Source: Flagellimonas lutimaris (GTDB taxonomy: Bacteria; Bacteroidota; Bacteroidia; Flavobacteriales; Flavobacteriaceae). Taken from it: a stretch of 64,000 nt of DNA. Location: NCBI RefSeq assembly GCF_003581615.1, contig NZ_QXFH01000077.1, positions 598,682 through 662,681 on the forward strand, in the 5' to 3' direction. The notes beneath the pieces are model-generated. The model was not told the origin of the DNA. It saw only the letters and a list, made by a program, of their open reading frames with translations, and ran no database searches. Position numbers and translations under genes: made by a program. Of this stretch, positions 63,888 to 64,000 are shown in pieces. Every line of letters starts with the position of its first letter. Position 1 is the stretch's first letter.

Positions 63888-64000
63888 TTACAAAGGTGCA
63901 GTGATGTAGGCTGGGATAAAATGGACAGATGTCGCAACTCCTTGGACAATTTTCCCTTTGGAAATTCAAGCCGCTGAATAGCTAGCAAGAAGATTGAAAT

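Noticed and set aside
1..64000. CRISPR arrays, rRNA, tRNA or complete insertion sequences
   Set aside because: No array of regularly spaced direct repeats, no rRNA or cloverleaf pattern and no transposase gene were seen; the 7-bp repeat at 62154 has no spacers.

Overview
The window reads as chromosomal DNA of a member of the Bacteroidota, most likely a marine Flavobacteriaceae. The signs are many lipoproteins with short Cys lipoboxes, short LytS-type kinases paired with LytTR regulators, AraC/TolB/TPR hybrid regulators, an ABC permease fused to an M1 peptidase, a 286-residue RpoD-like sigma factor starting MRQLKITKQ, and -7 elements close to the Bacteroidota form TAnnTTTG. The genus cannot be fixed from the sequence. 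No rRNA, tRNA, CRISPR array or intact transposase was seen.

Layout. 0-1 kb: end of a molybdenum-cofactor cluster (moaD without its diglycine tail, mobA). 1.1-7.2 kb: GntR regulator divergent from a trehalase lipoprotein with a perfect palindromic operator between them, two small lipoproteins, a class 3 aldehyde dehydrogenase and a universal stress protein. 7.6-12.2 kb: a LytS/LytTR system between two beta-lactamase-fold serine hydrolases. 12.5-23.5 kb: an accessory zone with an FG-GAP propeller protein, alpha/beta hydrolase, quinone-oxidoreductase-like enzyme, PD40 and metallo-beta-lactamase lipoproteins, a DUF4386 protein, a TolB/TPR/AraC regulator next to an outer-membrane protein behind a 22-bp palindrome, three decayed genes and several repeats.

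23.5-29.4 kb: an ABC ATPase and permease/M1-peptidase fusion facing a second LytS/LytTR pair. 29.6-33.6 kb: an RpoD paralogue, then a stress cassette (Crp/Fnr regulator, old yellow enzyme, OsmC, FAD/NAD oxidoreductase) with an FNR-like box about 41 bp upstream of the predicted start of transcription of the old yellow enzyme operon. 33.7-43.6 kb: an exported methyltransferase-like lipoprotein, gamma-glutamyltransferase, FKBP isomerase, amidohydrolase, acyltransferase, ankyrin lipoprotein, AraC/TolB/TPR regulator and a leishmanolysin-like protease. 44-55 kb: a WD40-amidohydrolase fusion, LRR lipoprotein, NTF2-like protein, an unrecognised membrane protein, an AGCS transporter, a Tat-exported PLP enzyme and a truncated haemoglobin.

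55-64 kb: a block visibly richer in GC (M28 carboxypeptidase, RadC-like JAB protein, DUF302, AraC, NTF2-like, YHS and AhpD-like genes), interrupted by one very AT-rich gene for a membrane-anchored KAP P-loop NTPase. That NTPase is the best candidate for a horizontally acquired, possibly defence-related gene. The AraC gene is preceded by eight copies of a 7-bp tandem repeat, which could make its expression switchable.
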